Of a DNA stretch of 64,000 nucleotides, positions 41,755 through 52,431 are shown one piece after another. Source of the stretch: Prorocentrum cordatum. Taxonomy: Eukaryota > Sar > Dinophyceae > Prorocentrales > Prorocentraceae. Both the position numbers and the translations under genes were made by a program. The stretch covers positions 182,501 through 246,500 of the forward strand of contig CAUYUJ010014194.1 in assembly GCA_963575745.1 (NCBI GenBank), given 5' to 3'. Each line of letters begins with the position of its first letter. Position 1 is the stretch's first letter. The notes below the pieces were generated by a model. It did not search any database. It saw only the letters and a list, made by a program, of their open reading frames with translations, and was not told the DNA's origin.

Positions 41755-42816
41755 GGGGGCGGTCCCGGGCTTCCCTCCGGTCTGTGGCCCCCCGTGGGGG
41801 TGGCGTCCGAGGCAGCGGCTTCTGGTTTAAACCCGCGGCGTCTTGCCAGAGGAATGAATGTCCAGGCCGCTCGTCGAAGAACAGTTGGCACCCGCAGCGC
41901 TCGAGGAGGGGTGTTGTCCTCTCCTCTGCCTCCTCCATCCTCTTCCCGTCCGTCGCAGTATTTTTTTTTCTCCGCATCGGGCTGCCGATCCCCGACTCCG
42001 AGATGACAGGTTTGCTGTCGGCTGTAGATGCCCAGGACGCTCGTTCTGAGCGTGCAGCCGTCTCCCTCCTTTGTCCTGCTCTCCCCCGCCTTTTCGCCTC
42101 TCCTCTGCCCCCCTCCTCGTGTCCAGGGTGTGTGGGCGCTCCGGCGTTCCAATTAGCACCGTCACGCCGCTTGCACGGCCAGGGCATGCTGGCAGACCTC
42201 TGGCTGCCCGGCGCACGGAGCCGCTCTTCTCTCACGAGCCGCTTTGGGCCCGCGTTTCCGCGTCTGTTGGCGGGGCCCTCGTGGCCGATTCTTAGCTTCT
42301 CACTGGTGTGCAAAAGCTGCCCAGCCGACCGCCACGTTTCATTGTAGGGCACCTGGGGCGGGTTGCTTGTTTGAGACGGCGTGCGCATGACAGTATTATT
42401 GTTTCCTTGCCCTTTCCTCTTCTCGTCCGTTGTAGGTTTATCAACGTGGCCACCTGGGTCGCAAGGGGCGCATAGACCTACAGTACATTGTTTCATGTTG
42501 TCCCAGCTTGTTAGTGCATGCAGCGGCTCACCTACTCCAGGTTGGCTGTAGCAGGCTCTTTGGTTTGGATGTGTGTCTCCCGCCTCCTCGGTCTCCTCCT
42601 TCGCCGTCGTCGTCCTCCTCCTCTTCCGGCGGAGATGGACGCAATCTGAAATAACAGTTTTAACGCCGGTTTGATTTCTTTTATTGTACTGCGCACTCTT
42701 CTTTAGCTTGTCGTTGTGTGCTGTCTATTTAATGGTCGGTTGGACCTCGTTGGGATGCACACACACAGCGTCATTCTGGCCTTGACGATGGGTGCCGTCA
42801 AAGCCCCCTTGAGGGG
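41276..42816. other. Presumed LINE 3' region and spacer, with (GTC)n at 41700-41754
   Basis: Contains a pure GTC run of about 18 units and several long frames that do not resemble known proteins. Probably the untranslated tail of the inserted LINE plus diverged element sequence. Confidence 0.4.
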
Positions 42817-43125
42817 ATGCGGATTCAATACTTCATCAGAGCTGTGGAGCATTACGGCAGTGACAAGAGGTCCCACGGAGGAAACAAAATATCGAAAAAA
42901 AGGGCGAAGGCTGACGTCGACAACGTGAAGAGTCCTCTGAGTGGGCAGTCGCCGCGGAGCCCGATCGCGAGCGACGCCGTCGACGGTTCGCTTGCCGCCG
43001 GCGCTGGCTCCAAGGGCCCGAAGGGCCCGAAGGGCACCCCGAAGGGAGAGGCCGGCGCCGGAGGCTGGGGCGACGGGGGCAGCGCCGCCGCAGCTGCTGC
43101 CCAGGCGGCGGCCGCGAAGCCATGA
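42817..43125 (+). pseudogene. Possible gag C-terminal tail
   Basis: A 102-codon frame with a basic N-terminal half (KKRAKADVDNVK) and a Gly/Lys/Pro-rich tail (GPKGPKGTPKGEAGAGG) ending in an Ala run. Such tails end ORF1 in dinoflagellate YR elements. It may be the part of gag displaced by the LINE insertion. There is no catalytic motif to confirm this. Confidence 0.35.
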
Positions 43126-43142
43126 CCTGAATACGGCCATCT

Positions 43143-43490
43143 CAGAGCCCCGAGTCATCAGGGGTAACTCGGGTCAGGGATGACTCGGGTTCGTTTTTCG
43201 GGATTCCGAACCCGAGTTACCCCGGACCCGAGTTACCCCGGATATCTCGGGCGTCCAGAGCCCCGAATCATCAGGGGTAACTCGGGTCAGGGATGACTCG
43301 GGTTCGTTTTTCGGGATTCCGAACCCGAGTTACCCCGGACCCGAGTTACCCCGGATATCTCGGGCGTCCAGAGCCCCGAATCATCAGGGGTAACTCGGGT
43401 CAGGGCTAACTCGGGTTCCTTTCTCGGGAATCCAAACCCGAGTTACCCCGGACCCGAGTTCCCCCGGATAACTCGGGCGCCCAAATCGGG
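43143..43490. repeat. 113-bp tandem repeat, three copies, internally palindromic
   Basis: CAGAGCCCCGA starts at 43143, 43256 and 43369, exactly 113 bp apart. Each unit contains GGGTAACTCGGGT and the reverse complement ACCCGAGTTACCCC, so each can form a stem. The third copy is more diverged. Confidence 0.93.
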
Positions 43491-43499
43491 AGAGAAAAG

Positions 43500-45702
43500 C
43501 GTTGACCTTCGCCCCCCTTGCCCCGTGCCGAGCCACGGCGCCAGCCGCTCCCCCCGCCGACGCCGGGGGGGCTCTGCTCGCAGGGCCCGCCGCCGGAGGC
43601 GACAGATGCGCGAGCCGAATGCCGTCGTCGATGCTCGCAATTGGCCACGTTGCCGCGGCGCGGCGGGCAGACCGCAAAGCGCTGACATTTTCGCGGGGGC
43701 GCGTGCGCGCGTCGTGGGGGCCGTCGAGGCTGCCCTCTCCGAAGACGCGATCCCTTCACCGCGAGAGGCCTCTCGGAACCTCCTCAACGGCCGCTCGGTC
43801 TACGAGACCGAGGCGGGCGGAAGGGGCGCTGGTCGTCTCCAGCGCGCGCGGCAGATTTCACTTCCCGAATCTGTGCACGGCGCCCCGCGCCTTGCCGAGA
43901 TTTCGCCACCTGGTGCGCGCCGCTTCTTGGGCGATCACATGAAGCGCGCGCTGCCGCCGCCGCCTGAGCGAGAGGCTCGGGCGGCGGACTCGTGGCCCAG
44001 GCCCCTCTGGGCCCCCCCCCTCTTCTTCATGGTCGCACAAGGTGCCTGCGGCTTTTGCGGGATATGCGACGCCGCGGCCTCATGGCGTTTTTGAACGCTG
44101 AGAGGTGGGGGGGGGGAGGAAGTGGGCACCTTTTTCGTTGCCAAGAAAGGGGCGGGCCGCATAGCGTCGATAGTCGACGCTAGACGGTGCCGACTTCATT
44201 TTTGCGCGCCGCCCGGGGTGGGCCTCGTGGCCGCCGAAGGTCTGGCGAAGCTTGGCGTGGTCCGCCGTGCTCGCAAGCGCCTGCCCAAAGATCGCGGGCC
44301 AGTTTTTGCATCGGCACATCGAATGTTAAAGATGCTAATCGCAGATTCAAGATTGATTGGGACCTCCCTGCCTTCTTCTGCCTCCAGCCTGTCCGGGCCA
44401 GGGAAGTTGGTCTGTGTGGAAGACAAGTGGGGGGCATCACCATGGGGGCCAACTCGTGGGTCTCTCCTGCCGTCGGGGGCCTACCAATGGTTTTTACATG
44501 GCCCCTGTACTTCTGCCAGCGCACCAACGAAGGCATCGCGGGTTCGGTCCCTAAGCTGATCTCCGTGCCCGGTCTCGGTGACAAGAGTTCTGGATTCCTC
44601 TCGGGGGCCACGGGGCCCGCTGCTGCATGCGCCTACAACGCGCGCGTGGATGGCGACCTTGGAGCGCTCGGTTGGAGAGAGGAAAAGGATCGGGATAGCC
44701 TTGCTGGCGCCTCAACCCGCCTCGCGAACGCCCGCCTGGACGCCCGCGGGGCGGAGGTCTTCGCGGGCGCGGGGGGCGCCTTGGGCCGCGCGCTTGACGG
44801 CGATAGTCCGCGCGCCCGCATGACTCCGAAGAGGTGCTGGAGAGTCGGGCAGGCCTGGCGCGGGCCCTTTGGCACCAGGCCTTGCGCGGCCGCGCGTGGG
44901 AGATCCCCTTGGGGCGCTGTGCCATTGTGGGGCTCTGGAAAAGGGGCACCCTGTGCGTCTTCAGCTCCCTCTATGAGTTCATCCAGGCCAATGATCTCAC
45001 GGCGGAGCCGCTCTGGGAGTCGAGTCGCCGCGAGGTCGAGGCATTCTTCGGCGCGATGCCTCTCCTCGTGGGCGGGCGGCGCGGAGATTGGCATCCGGCA
45101 GCGGCAGTGGCCGACGCCGCCTCAGAGCACGGCTACGCCGCTAGCGCGAGTGACGTTGGGCAGAGGGGGCGGGCGCGATTGGCCGAATCCAGGGGCGCTC
45201 TCGTTTCTGGAAGCAGGCAGGTCGTTCAGCGCGTGATCACGTCTTCGCCAAGAGTGATATGGTTCTTGATTCAGACGGGCACTGGCGCCCCAGAGACGAG
45301 GCGGACGAAGATGTGGCGCTGGGCTCCCATCCGGACTGGGGCGCCGACCCAGCTTCTCAAGAGATGGATGCCAGCTTATTTGAGAGCCAGTGGGGGGAAG
45401 TCGCGGTCAGACCCTGGGACAGGCCCTCGGCGGGCATCCCTGTCTTCGAGAGCCGCGCCCTCCTCCGAGCCCTCGAAGTGGTGATCAATGTTAGCGATGC
45501 CCCAGGGCGCCGCGTGCTGGTCTTGCCCGATAACATGTCAGTCGCTCTGTGCTTCGAATTGAGACACTCACGCAACTACAAAGTAATGATATGTTCTGGG
45601 CGTGCTGCGGCCCTCTTTTTGGCCCACTACTTAAAGATGCGCGTGAGATGGCTTCCCAGCGAGGCCAGCCCAACCGATCTTGTTTCATCGGCACGGGGAT
45701 AA
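43500..45702 (+). pseudogene. DIRS-like reverse transcriptase-RNase H, multiply frameshifted
   Basis: Recognisable pieces in order: a basic N-terminal region; TRCLRLLRDMRRRGLMAFL (about 44030-44095); GTFFVAKKGAGRI followed by VDARR (about 44122-44190); KDANRRFKIDWDLPAFF with the RT Asp (about 44327-44380); LPMVFTWPLYFCQ (about 44480-44520), a degraded VD motif near 44645; LARALWHQALRGRAWEIPLG then LYEFIQ (about 44850-44985). RNase H has VLVLPDNMSVALCF (about 45515-45560) and SEASPTDL near 45660. Frame changes fall near 44100, 44190-44320, 44840 and 45240. It would have copied the element; no intact frame remains. Confidence 0.7.
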
Positions 45703-45814
45703 AACCGCCACAGCCTTCTCGGGAGAAGCAGATCAGCCAGCGTTGACTCCACATAGATCAGATGGCTCAAATCAAGAAATCACAGGAATCGAGCATGCTT
45801 GGAATCCGCAACGC

Positions 45815-45870
45815 AGCAAGCAAGCAAGCGCGCAAGCAAGTGCGCAATCATGTGCGCAAGCGCACGAGCC

Positions 45871-45913
<43 letters not shown>

Positions 45914-46000
45914 GCGCAAGCAAGCGTGCAAGCGCACAGGCAAGCAAGCAAGCAATCAAGCAAGAAAACAAGCACCCGCGCAAGCAAACCAGCAAGCATG
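45815..46000. repeat. (CAAG)n tetranucleotide array
   Basis: CAAG/GCAA units with GCGCAAG and CGTG interruptions. It lies just after the RNase H remnant. Confidence 0.93.
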
Positions 46001-46177
46001 CATAAGGGGTGGTGACATTGGTAGGGGAGGGGCACACATGGCCATAGGAATGAGTGGGTGGCATCGGAATTAGGGGGGGGCAGCGGACCAATCAGTAAGG
46101 TTTGAGCCAAGACTCCGATAGGGCAAGCCTATTCGGATAACAGCGCTTGGCAAGAAAAAAACCAGCGAGGACCATGC

Positions 46178-46330
46178 GAAGTCAGGTGGCCATGAGGTTA
46201 TCGATGGGGCCCTCTCGATGTCAGATGACGACGAGGTGTTTGCCGGGGTCCTGCCGAAGTCAGATGGCCGCGAGGTTTTCAACGGGGCCCTGCCAAAGTC
46301 TGACGACCAGAAGATTGGGACATTCTTTGG
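46178..46330 (+). repeat. 39-bp in-frame tandem repeat, four copies
   Basis: GTCAG/GTCTG landmarks at 46181, 46220, 46259 and 46298 are 39 bp apart. In one frame each unit encodes a 13-residue acidic peptide like SDGREVFNGALPK. It lies between the RNase H and recombinase remnants. Confidence 0.9.
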
Positions 46331-46696
46331 GGACCCCGACGTCGCTGAGGACTCGGACGTCGTGAGTGGGCAGCTCGAGGGGGGGGCGTGGAACCTGCGC
46401 GCTGGCCTCCTGGCTCAGCCTGTTCATGGTGGCGCGAGATCGCAACGTGGAGAGGATGCCAACATCCTCGTCGCGCCGTCGGTGCTTGGCCACGCCCCCG
46501 GGCCTGGCGCCTGCCGATGGGCGCCCGCCGCCGGCGGGAAGCGCCGCGGCCTCCCTGCGGCGGGCGCCCCATGCTTGCCGCGCGCTTGGGGCCCCGGGCC
46601 CGGCGAGCCGCTCGGCCGCGGCAGCGCCAGCGCCGGAGCTCGGGGAGGAGTCGCCCGCGAAGAGACGACGGGTGTTAAGTTTGGACCCCGGCGGAG

Positions 46697-47857
46697 GTGC
46701 AGCGAAGATTGGGCGCCTCTGCCAGACAGCCTGCCCAGCAGACGGCGCGGCTCGAGCAGGCGCTGCCGGGACAGGCCGCCGACGTCTACCTCTCCAGACC
46801 TGACGGCGAGAGCGAGGCCTCGACGGAGCCCGACGCGCTCTCGGCGGATTACAAGCTGAAGGCCGTGATTCGGCGTCGGCAGCGCATGGTCGCGCAATCC
46901 GCCGACCCCAGCCACCCTGGCGAAGTCGCCTTCCTCGAGCACGCGACGATTAAGGAGGCGACCGGCCGCTCCTGCAGGAATGCTGCGAAGGACTCCTGGA
47001 GCCGCGCGCCCAGCGACGCAAGAGAGCTCGGCGGGGGCGCCGCCGTAGACGGCGCCCATTGCCACCTGCGCGAACGAGGCGCAGCAGGTTCCGATGGCAG
47101 CCGCGATCCATGTCTTCCCGTCCTTCGGCAAGCACGGTGCCGGAAAGCCCCCGCGCCCCTGGCGCGCCCCCCTGGGCTGGCGCCGCCTGGGTGGTTTTAG
47201 GAGCCGCGGCGCGTTGGTGCGTCTCATGTGGTCGGCGGTCGCGCGCGACTTAGCCTTTCGAAGCTTCTGGGAGATGGCGCTTCAGATCGCGCGGGCGCTC
47301 GCGACCTGCCACGGGCCCGACAAGCCCCCGACGGCGGGGCGGCGGGATCTGATCCGACCAGCCCGCGGTGGCAGCGCGGATCGGGGAGTGGCGCTCCTCC
47401 CGGAGTCGAGGGGCGAAGTGAGGAAGACCGACCACCGCGACGAAGGAATCGCCTGAAGAACCAGATCATCCCTTAGCTGCCGCGCTGCCTCGAGGAGGCA
47501 TCTCAGGGCGACCCGGACAGCCTGCTGTTCGACCGCGGCTACAGTCAGATCTTGCAGCAATTCAAGATCACGGCGCACCGCATGGCGCTGCCGAAGCTCG
47601 CCACGCACCAGGCTCGTCGCAGCGGGGCAGGTCTCGACCGCCAGGGGAAGTTCAGGGACATCCCCGAAGTGAAGAAGCGGGGCGGCTGGGCCGCCGACTC
47701 GAGCTCGCGCCGCCACGAGAATGACCCGCCCCTGAACAAGTCCGTGAGCGACCTGAGCCCGAAGCAGCTGCGCCTGCTCAATCAGGCCGACAGTTTCCTA
47801 GGGCACATCGTCTTCGGCCGAAAGGCCCCTATGTCAATGCACGTCCGGTCGGTCTGA
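46697..47857 (+). pseudogene. Tyrosine recombinase of the YR element, catalytic Tyr replaced by His
   Basis: Three frames carry successive parts. About 46850-46990 has an N-terminal SAM-like stretch (VAFLEHATIKEATG). 47094-47456 has FPSFGKHGAGK, LGWRRL, WEMAL and a segment ending EVRKTDHRDEGI, matching the recombinase core. 47477-47857 has THQARRSGAGLDR, the usual H-x-x-R-(H/S)-SG box, and KKRGGWAADSSSRRHEN. In related enzymes the last motif reads RRYE, the tyrosine being the nucleophile; here the codon at 47714-47716 is CAC (His). A TAG at 47474 and frame changes also break it. It would have integrated circular cDNA. Confidence 0.7.
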
Positions 47858-48578
47858 AGGCTGGTCAGTTTTCCGCTGCCATCTTTAGTGGCTGCGGTGC
47901 CGCGGGCAGGTCCGCTGCTCGTTATGTCGCGAAGATCAGCGTCAGCCTAGACGTCACCATCCCTGAAGTAATATCAGGATTGCTGGCCGTGGTCTTCTGC
48001 GAGCGCGCGGTTGCAGCCTGCCTGGCCGCTCCGTGTGCGAGTTTCAGCGTGGCCAGGAACCGAACTTGCGTCATGCGAACTGCGCAGGAACCTTTGGGGG
48101 TGGCTGACCGCTCCAAGTTCAGCGATCGTGACTTGGCAAGTCTCTTGAACGGGAATCGAATCACGTGCTCGGTCCCTACGATGATCCAGGAGCTCGACAC
48201 AAGAAAAGTCCACTCGGTACTGGAGAACCCCTTACTCCAGTAACATGTGGGAGCTCCCTGAGACCATTGCTCTGGCCGCCCAAGATATTTTCCATCAGGT
48301 TACTGTCGATTTCTGTTTATATGGACGGCCTTTCGGGGAACGCATTAATTTGCGATGTGGACACGTGAGCCCCAGGACGCTCAATATGTTCGAAGGACGC
48401 ATCTGCCATGGAAAGCAGTGCTGCTCGCTCACGGGAAAAAAGCACGTTGAGACGACAGGTCAACATCCCACACAATATATGCTGAATTCTGTGCGCCCAG
48501 CCCTGCCCTTCCTTTCTTGCCAGACACATCAGCACGTGCCTTCTTAATCCAGCAAGCATTCGAATTCGGGATTGGTTC
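47858..48578. other. YR-element 3' untranslated region
   Basis: No coding similarity recognised between the recombinase stop and repeat B1. Confidence 0.5.
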
Positions 48579-48713
48579 GGGGTTTGCAGGCGCCTCCGGT
48601 ACTTATTTTTTGCCTGCCTCGCAGCGTCGTGCTTGCACCTATGTGCCTCGCTTCTCGCCGAGTTTCTATCGACAGATTTGCTGTGCTCTGAAGTGAACGG
48701 TCGGGCAGCCACA
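48579..48713 (+). repeat. Split direct repeat B1
   Basis: About 135 bp sharing GGGTTTGCAGGCGCCTCC, CGTCGTGCTTGCACCT, GCCTCGCTTCTCGCCGAG and GTCAGCCACA-type ends with B2. Copies start about 223 bp apart. Confidence 0.85.
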
Positions 48714-48769
48714 TGGCAGTGCTCTGCACGTTATTGTTGCGACCGTCCGTGGGCGCATCTGCTCATGTG
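48714..48769 (+). repeat. Split direct repeat A2
   Basis: Direct match to A1 (39108-39163), sandwiched between B1 and B2. Confidence 0.75.
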
Positions 48770-48801
48770 TCCCTTTCCCCGAACCGTGGGGGTTTTCAAA
48801 G

Positions 48802-48937
48802 TGGGTTTGCAGGCGCCTCCAATACTTATTTTTGTGCTGGTCTCGCGGCGTCGTGCTTGCACCTCTGTGCCTCGCTTCTCGCCGAGTTTCTATAGACAAA
48901 TTTGCTGTGCTCTAAAATTAACAGTCGGTCAGCCACA
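48802..48937 (+). repeat. Split direct repeat B2
   Basis: Partner of B1. It ends at AGCCACA, exactly where the CCAAGA/GGCCC flank begins. Confidence 0.85.
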
Positions 48938-49020
48938 AGAGCTTGAAGAGGCCCCCCAAAGCCCCGAAAAGGCCCAAAAGCGGCCCCAAGAGGCCCCGAA
49001 ACAGCCCCCCAGCACCTTCC
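48938..49020. repeat. CCAAGA/GGCCC degenerate repeat, right flank of the YR element
   Basis: AAGAGGCCCC and CCCAAAAGCGGCCCC words resume the array interrupted at 39107. Confidence 0.8.
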
Positions 49021-49174
49021 AAACCGCCTCCTACGAGCTCCTGCGCGCCTCTTAAGCTCGCCCCGATGCCTGCGCACTACATGTTAGGAGACCCCAGTTG
49101 AAAAACATGTCCTGGCGAAGGACCCGACAATATGCAGTTGTGAGTACCGCAATTGTGAGTCTGTTTTCCGTTTG

Positions 49175-49675
49175 AGCTCCTTATGTGGCCACGAAGCGCT
49201 GCACTGGGTGGGGGGGGCGCATGCGGGCGGTGGCGCTGGGACCTTCGGTGGGGCACCCTATGGGGCCGCGAAGCTCTGTACTGGGGGTGGGAGGGACGCA
49301 TGCGGGCGGTAGCGCTGGGACCTTTGGTGAAGCTCCCTACGGGGCCACGAAACGCTGTACTGGGTGGGGGGACGCATGCGGGCGGTAGCACTGAAGCCGT
49401 CGGTGGAGCTCCATACGGGGCCACGAAGTGTTGTACTGGGTGGAGGGGACGCATGCGGGCGGTAGCAGTGGGGCCGTCGGTGGAGCTCCCTATGGGGCCA
49501 CGAAGCGCTGTACTGGGTGGGGGAACGCATGCGGGCGGTATCACTGGGACCTTCGGTGAAGCTCACTATTTGGCCACGAAGCGCTGTAGTGGATGGGGGG
49601 ACGCATGCGGGCGGTAGCAGTGGGACCTTGGGTGGGGCTACCTATGGGGCCACGAAGCGTGTGAGGGGTGTGCTG
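49175..49675. repeat. 76-79-bp tandem repeat, about six copies
   Basis: GCATGCGGGCGGT recurs at 49219, 49298, 49374, 49451, 49527 and 49603. Units also contain GGCCACGAAGCGCTGTACTG. Confidence 0.93.
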
Positions 49676-49679
49676 AAAC

Positions 49680-49698
49680 GGGTGATGACGATGATGAC

Positions 49699-49778
<80 letters not shown>

Positions 49779-49780
49779 GA
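49680..49780. repeat. (GAT)n microsatellite with GAC variants at its left end
   Basis: GATGACGAT at the left edge passes into about 28 pure GAT units. Confidence 0.95.
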
Positions 49781-50089
49781 GGAGGAGGGAGGAGGCAGCG
49801 GGAGGTACGCGGAGACCGTCTCTTCAAAACGAGGACCCAACACCACAGGATGGTTGGGAACAAATCGTAAATCCAGTCATTATGTTTTGTTCCAGTTCAT
49901 CCCGAGCCTCATCAAGACTTCCGGGTCACATTGCAAACATGTTCCTGGAGTGCTGTTGAATTCTCTGACGCTGTCTTGACACTCTGTTGGGTCGCCTTCG
50001 TGTCCTCTTGGCTGCCCCTGATGCCACCGTAAACATCGAGCCATTCCATGAGTTCACCTGTCCAGCCCAGCTAGAACGTCAGCGCGCGC
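49781..50089. other. No gene seen
   Basis: Balanced composition, short frames only. Confidence 0.4.
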
Positions 50090-50320
50090 GCGCCAAGAGA
50101 GAGCCACAAGAGAGGACCTGCCCAAGCCTTTCGAGCGCTTTGCCTCAAGATGGCTCCAAGGTTCTCGCAAAGGCTCTCGAGGCGCCCCCCAGATGCCTTT
50201 AGAGACTCCCGGGAGGCTCCCAGGAGACACCAAGAGCCTCCCAAGAGGCCCCGAAAGACTCCCAAGACGCAGCCAAAAGGCCCCCAGAGGCGTTCCAACA
50301 GTCCACGGCCTGTATCCGGG
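50090..50320. repeat. CCAAGA/GGCCC degenerate repeat, CCAAGA orientation
   Basis: CCAAGAGCC, CCCAAGAGGCCCC and CCCAAGACGCAGCC words at about 10-12-bp spacing. Confidence 0.75.
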
Positions 50321-50635
50321 AAACTTCAGACCCACGGCCCAGGCATGGCAGTTTAAAACAAAAGAAGGAATTCTCAGAATTCCCTTTTTTTCACCCCCCC
50401 CCCTGCTTATTTTTGCACAGCAGACCATAATTAAGGCCCTCGTCACCACCGAGGGCCTCACATCGCCGAACACCTACAAGAAATTGATGATGTTGTGGTT
50501 TCCGCATTTCCCATTCTATACGCTCCTGAGGCTTGCAAAGGGACTCCAAGAAGGTCGTTAGATGCACAAGGCACTTGATATTCTATGCGTCAGCCTATCG
50601 AGCCAAGCTAGAACTTGCGCGATGGTTCTAGTACA

Positions 50636-50658
50636 TCTCTCTCTCTCTATATATATAT
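50636..50658. repeat. (CT)n(TA)n at the edge of the 1.69-kb repeat
   Basis: A short CT run joined to a short TA run, where copy 1 has only TA. Confidence 0.9.
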
Positions 50659-52347
50659 ACAAGGCTGCATAGGCGCTTCGCGCCATGCATCTTGTTCCTT
50701 GAAGCTTTGGATCGGCTGGCTTCTCGCGGTATCCTGCGGTCCCTTCGAGGGGTCCTCGCGGGCTCGCATTGCGAATGTGCAGAGGTTGCGGAGGGGGAGT
50801 GGGAGAACTTGGTGTTCGAAGCAACGAAAGGGGCAAATGGAATGCAAGAAAAGGACTTCAGAGGGAAACTGATCGAATCCCGGGTTCGCAACCAAATTTC
50901 TTTTAAAAAAGGGTGCGAACCCAGGATTCTGACCAGAATGCAGCTTTATACTGCAAAATATGAGGCAGGGGGGGCGCGGGGAGGCGTGCTGACGCGACTT
51001 TGGGACAGGCAGGCTCTACGAACGTTATGTATGGGCTTCGTTCTCACCTTCCTCTGTGGACGGAGAGCGCTAATTTTGGCGCTCGGAGGCTGCCATCCTC
51101 GTGAGGGGTCCCGTTTCCGGAAGTCCCGGTTGGGGAGGATCCTATTTCAGGGGGGGGGGGTCCCACCCCCCAGGATTATAAAGGCCTTCTTCGGAGAACT
51201 CGTGGAGGTTCTTAGAGGCCTTGTGGGGCGTCGTGGGGGAACTTCGTGAATGCTTCTTGGCGGCTCTTGGGCGCCTCGTGGCACGTCTGGGGAGCCGTTG
51301 AGGAGTCTTGGAGCTTCGTGTGGGCGTCTGGGTGCAGAGTCCTTGAAATCATAAGCCTTTTGCGCGCCTTGTGGCCCTTCTTGTGGCCTCCTGGAAGGGG
51401 CTTGGGGCCTCGCGTGGCCGTGTGGGAGCCGAGCGCGTTGCAATTGTATGTTTTTTCCCTTTTAAGCTCTCTCTGAAGCTTGTCTTGGGGCTCTCTGGGG
51501 CCGTCTTGGGCACGGCTTGGGCCGTCTGGAGGCTCTGTTGGGCCGGCTGTGGACTCGCTTGGAGGCTGCTTGGGCCCTCTGGGATTGATCTTGTGGGCGT
51601 ATTCGGCCGTCTTGGCACGTCGGAACAGTGAACATGCAACGAAGCCAAAATCTTAGGAAAGCCATAGGAAATTAATGATTTTGATCTCTTGGGGCCTTCT
51701 TCAGAGAACTCTGCGAGGTTCGTGGGGCCTTCTCAAGCTGTCGGGAGAACCTTTAAGAAGCTTTTAAGGCAACCCGGGGACCCTCGCGTGCCCTCGTAGG
51801 TGCCTCTTCGGACGAAGATCGCTCAGTTTCGCGCTGGAAGGCTGCGATCCTCGTGAGGGGGGCCGTTTCTGAAGGCCGTCTTGGGGCTCTCTGGGGCCGT
51901 CTTGGGCACCCCTTGGGCTGTGTCGGGGCTGTCTTGGGCCGGTTTCGGACTCGCTTGGAGGCCTCTTGAGCCGTCTGGCATCGGTCTTGTGGGCGTCTTC
52001 GGCCGTCTTGGCACGTCGGAACAGTGAACATGCAAAGAAGCAAAAATTTTAGAAAAACCATAGGAAATCACAGATTTTCATCTCTCGGGGGCTTCTTCGG
52101 AGGACTCTGGAAGGCTCTTGGGACCCTCTTGGGCCTTCGTAGGAGCCTCGAGAAAGCCTCTCGGGAGGTCAAGGAGCCTCGCGTGTCCTCTCACCTTCCT
52201 CTTTGGACGGTGAGCGCTAATTTTCGCGCTCGGAGGCTGCGATCCTCGTGAGGGGTCCCGTTTCCGGAAGTCCCGGTTGGGGAGGATCCTATTTCGGGGG
52301 GGGGGGGTCCCACCCCCCAGGATTATAAAAATATAGAAAAGGGAATA
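50659..52347. repeat. 1.69-kb dispersed duplication, copy 2
   Basis: Direct-orientation partner of 36963-38653 with scattered substitutions and one-base indels (for example GGCATCGGTCT regions identical, CTTTGG versus CTGTGG near 51055). The 3' edge runs into TATACATATA repeats. Confidence 0.93.
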
Positions 52348-52399
52348 TACATATATATATATATATAGAAAAGGGAATATATATACATATATGTATATG

Positions 52400-52431
<32 letters not shown>

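Larger units (their letters stand above)
39108..48937 (+). mobile_element. Decayed tyrosine-recombinase (DIRS/Ngaro-like) retrotransposon
   Basis: A ~9.83-kb element defined by split direct repeats, A1 at the left end and B1-A2-B2 at the right, with gag, RT-RNase H and tyrosine recombinase remnants between them in that order on the + strand. Both flanks are the same CCAAGA/GGCCC repeat, which fits insertion into one such array. YR elements integrate without a target duplication, and none is seen. All three coding regions carry frameshifts or stops and the recombinase has lost its tyrosine, so this copy is dead. A LINE tail appears inserted into gag. Element family assignment is from domain order and recalled family motifs, so it is partly inference. 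Confidence 0.72.

Noticed and set aside
40584-42347. 587-codon + strand frame
   Set aside because: It joins a gag fragment, a LINE-like end and a GTC microsatellite with no domain continuity, so it is annotated as separate remnants instead.
45815-46000. Regular CAAG array checked as a possible CRISPR
   Set aside because: No repeat-spacer alternation; it is a plain tetranucleotide microsatellite in eukaryotic DNA.
48140-48180. Minus-strand word GATTCGATTCCC resembling a tRNA T arm
   Set aside because: The flanking bases do not form the T stem, and no anticodon or acceptor stem can be drawn.
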